From positions 3,166,887 to 3,230,886 of the forward strand of contig NZ_HG428741.1 in NCBI RefSeq assembly GCF_000380245.2: a stretch of 64,000 bases of DNA, in the 5' to 3' direction. The notes under the pieces were generated by a model. That model saw only the letters and a list, made by a program, of their open reading frames with translations. It was not told where the DNA came from and did no database searches. Positions within the stretch are counted from its first letter, which is position 1, and each line of letters opens with the position of its first letter. The position numbers and the translations under genes were made by a program. This stretch comes from Bacillus massiliigorillae. Its GTDB lineage: Bacteria > Bacillota > Bacilli > Bacillales > DSM-1321. Below are positions 62,241 to 64,000 of the stretch, one piece after another.

Positions 62241-62549
62241 AATATGCTCCTTCTATTCGAAACCGAAATTTCCTTATGTCGTATACTACTAATATTTATC
62301 ATTTGTTATCAGAAAATAGCTGCCATTTCTTGAGAATCTCTATCTAAAATGATGCTATCAGTAAGATTTACTATTTAACAATATCTCAAAGTTAAGAAGC
62401 AAAACTCAGTAAATCTCTTACGTATATTTTATCAGAAGAACCAACTCATGCTAGTATAATTCTACTTGTTTTTAAGAAAATAAAAAGTTATACAGAAAAG
62501 ATTAGAAAATTTCACTTGAATAGAATTGTGTCATTCGTTATTATATAAT
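62241..62549. other. Divergent intergenic region between yhjE and yhjD
   Basis: The sequence is A/T-rich with no open gene. A possible TTATAT/TATAAT -10 near 62541-62549 faces yhjD. No clear element is seen for the yhjE side. Confidence 0.4.
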
Positions 62550-62571
62550 AATAAGAACATTTGTTCTTATT
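62550..62571 (+). promoter_or_regulatory. 22-bp inverted repeat with GAAC-N4-GTTC core (LexA-like box) before yhjD
   Basis: AATAAGAACA and TGTTCTTATT are exact inverted repeats separated by TT. The GAAC-ATTT-GTTC core (62555-62566) has the spacing of the Bacillus LexA/DinR box CGAAC-N4-GTTCG, though the outer C/G are replaced by A/T. It lies directly behind a candidate -10, a repressor position. Confidence 0.5.
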
Positions 62572-62630
62572 GAGTGTGGAAAATATGTTTAACTATAGAG
62601 AAAATGAAGAATACTATTGGAGGATTAAAG

Positions 62631-62993
62631 ATGACACGCATACCTGAAAAAGACCGCGATATAATAGAACAAGCCATCTACTTACCGATGGTACTGACGG
62701 TCCTCAACCGCGATCTCTCTACTATTCAAAATAGTCCTTTTAAGTTAAGAAACCCATATTTAGAATGGATTCAGCAAACAATGAAAATTGTGCAACAAGA
62801 ACTTGCTGAGGTAAATCGTTTTTTGAGGCTAGAAAATATTAAAGTAAGTGAAATGAAGCGTGATGAGGTATTTACGATGTTCTTATTTCTTTATAAAGGT
62901 TATGAAGAGTATCATAACTATTTTAATCCAAGAATCCGAAACAAAGTAGAGGAACTGCTAAAGTATTATCTATATGAGAGATACAACAGCTAA
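62631..62993 (+). CDS. yhjD: YhjD-like protein
   Basis: The protein has 120 residues from MTRIPEKDRDIIEQAIYLPMVLTVL, all-helical and soluble. Size, sequence and position between comK and yhjE match the Bacillus YhjD family, whose function is unknown. TTGGAGGATTAAAG precedes the ATG at 62631; the earlier in-frame start has no site. It converges with comK. Confidence 0.82.
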   Translation: MTRIPEKDRDIIEQAIYLPMVLTVLNRDLSTIQNSPFKLRNPYLEWIQQTMKIVQQELAEVNRFLRLENIKVSEMKRDEVFTMFLFLYKGYEEYHNYFNPRIRNKVEELLKYYLYERYNS

Positions 62994-63016
62994 CCTTAAT
63001 CATTGAAATGTTATTA

Positions 63017-63544
63017 CTACTTCTCGATTATAGGATACTCCTGCATAGTTCGATATTTCCTTTTTGTTTCAGCAATTCTATGGTCTAGCTTTGTTTTTAG
63101 AATCGCTGTCCGAGCTACTTGTGTTTCAAATGTACTATAAGAAACTGATAGGTGAATTCTTTGTTTATTACTAAATACAAGTATGGTTTGATTATTATCA
63201 TCTTTCGTAAATGTTTCAATATGATTATGAGCAATCCATACACAATGCTCTCTAACAGGTGAAGTTGTTGGAAAGAAAAAAATAGAACTTGATTGATCAA
63301 TAACAATAGGAGCCTTATGTCTATAACCTGTTAAATTTCGTGTACCTTCCCTTCTGCCTTCATAACTGCTTCCGAAATACTCACAGCTTGTCTTAATAAT
63401 TGAAATCGGTTTCATCAATACAGTAAGGTCATCATATACTTCATAAATTTGTGAACATAACATTCCTTCATGCTCGATAGGCCTAATAATTAGCGTATAC
63501 GGTGTAATCTCATACTCATCAACAATCTTTAGTTTTGTTTTCAT
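63017..63544 (-). CDS. comK: Competence transcription factor ComK
   Basis: The protein has 175 residues. YEITPYTLIIRPIEHE, FGSSYEGRREGTRNLTGYRHKAPI and CVWIAHNHIE are the conserved ComK core. It activates genes of the DNA uptake machinery and its own gene. The C-terminal tail is somewhat shorter than in B. subtilis (192 residues). AAGGAGGGTATTAA precedes the ATG. The 191-bp upstream region is very A/T-rich; ComK boxes (AAAAN5TTTT pairs) cannot be picked with confidence. Confidence 0.95.
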   Translation of the reverse strand: MKTKLKIVDEYEITPYTLIIRPIEHEGMLCSQIYEVYDDLTVLMKPISIIKTSCEYFGSSYEGRREGTRNLTGYRHKAPIVIDQSSSIFFFPTTSPVREHCVWIAHNHIETFTKDDNNQTILVFSNKQRIHLSVSYSTFETQVARTAILKTKLDHRIAETKRKYRTMQEYPIIEK

Positions 63545-63677
63545 TTAATACCCTCCTTAGATTACAAATATTACCAGCATATTTAACATACCACATATTT
63601 CAATAAGGTTGTTTGAATATTATGTGAAATAATCCACAAATTATATTTAAAATATTTAGAATTTTTTAAAAATTTAG

Positions 63678-63706
63678 TTGAATTTATCTTTAAAATTCTA
63701 TATAAT
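63678..63706 (+). promoter_or_regulatory. Sigma-A-type promoter of the IDEAL gene
   Basis: TTGAAT (63678-63683), 17 nt and TATAAT (63701-63706), 30 bp before the ATG. Confidence 0.7.
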
Positions 63707-63735
63707 TATAAAAAGGTATTAGGGGTGATGGCTTC

Positions 63736-63975
63736 ATGAACCATGAACGTTCGTACACAGAAATGATGAAATCCACTGGTCTGCAAAAGCATTCGGGAAA
63801 AGAAACATTTATGTTGGAACTCTATATCGATATGATGCTTCAAGAAGCTCTACTAAAGAATGAAAAAGAAAAACTCCTTATCGAAATTGATAAAGCTCTC
63901 GATCAAAGAAATGAAGAACTTTTTCAACGTTATAGCAATGAACTTAAAGAAATTAATAAGCGTTTTGGAACTTAA
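63736..63975 (+). CDS. yhzC: IDEAL domain protein (YhzC-like)
   Basis: The protein has 79 residues. The C-terminal half YIDMMLQEALLKNEKEKLL followed by IDKALDQRNEELFQRYSNEL is an IDEAL domain, a short helical adaptor motif of Bacillus proteins. In B. subtilis, YhzC lies next to comK. The job is unknown; related IDEAL proteins act as binding partners. TTAGGGGTGATGGCTTC precedes the ATG. Confidence 0.85.
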   Translation: MNHERSYTEMMKSTGLQKHSGKETFMLELYIDMMLQEALLKNEKEKLLIEIDKALDQRNEELFQRYSNELKEINKRFGT

Positions 63976-64000
63976 TACTATAAACAAAGAAAGAACCATC

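Noticed and set aside
63545..63735. ComK-binding boxes (AAAAN5TTTT pairs) before comK
   Set aside because: The region is so A/T-rich that only partial matches appear; spacing of a full K-site could not be shown.

Overview
The window is a low-GC Firmicute chromosome segment, most likely Bacillus sensu lato. The evidence is a complete gerPA-gerPF spore-coat germination operon, comK with an IDEAL-domain neighbour, addB-addA instead of recBCD, an argCJBD-carAB operon with AhrC/ArgR boxes, and small Bacillus-only families (DUF2777, DUF1516/YisL, DUF3813, DUF3941). Strong AGGAGG ribosome binding sites are present throughout. The order of the ancestral genes (comK-yhjD-yhjE-lepB-addBA-gerP-yisKL-yisN-asnO and yitSTUVW-argCJBD-carAB) matches the arrangement known from B. 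subtilis relatives. I cannot name the species. I see no rRNA, tRNA, CRISPR array, prophage or transposase gene.

Layout. (1) 1-6840: arginine biosynthesis on the minus strand, argC-argJ-argB-argD-carA-carB (carB runs off the left edge). Paired ARG boxes lie before argC and again before carA. (2) 7016-13360: yit-type housekeeping genes (DsrE-like protein, YitW, YitV esterase, YitU phosphatase, an SDR, YitT, DegV) with small hypothetical genes. (3) 13410-26002: a homoprotocatechuate (3,4-dihydroxyphenylacetate) meta-cleavage cluster. hpaG1-hpaG2-hpaF are on the plus strand. They converge on gntR, a DapA-type aldolase, hpaE, hpaD, a flavin reductase and an aldehyde dehydrogenase on the minus strand. 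Divergent from gntR run a 38-residue symporter accessory peptide, an SSS-family symporter and both subunits of a Rieske ring-hydroxylating dioxygenase. A palindromic operator with core ATCATATATGAT occurs at both GntR-flanking promoters and marks the set as one regulon.

(4) 26391-34996: a second catabolic module under a sigma-54 activator of the AcoR type. It contains an MFS transporter, a class II histone-deacetylase-like amidohydrolase, an aldehyde dehydrogenase and an iron-dependent alcohol dehydrogenase. Two near-perfect -24/-12 promoters each have a matched pair of upstream activator sites. (5) 35001-37831: a LacI-type regulator and a membrane-anchored GH13-like protein that has lost its catalytic residues. 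(6) 38125-51196: MATE pump, asnO, yisN, a FIST/PAS/GGDEF/EAL protein, yisL, yisK, DUF418 protein, amino-acid permease and acyl-CoA synthetase. (7) 51541-63975: gerP operon, addBA, lepB, yhjE, yhjD, comK and the IDEAL gene.

How it works together: regions 3 and 4 look like the accessory part, inserted between conserved yit and yis blocks. Region 3 can take homoprotocatechuate to pyruvate plus succinic semialdehyde and then succinate. It lacks a recognisable HpaB hydroxylase and HpaH hydratase and instead carries a Rieske dioxygenase. Region 4 looks like alcohol/aldehyde/N-acyl substrate oxidation and could feed aromatic acids into region 3; that link is inference. A 148-bp repeat of an ncRNA-like or MITE-like kind sits directly behind plus-strand stop codons in and around the accessory block.
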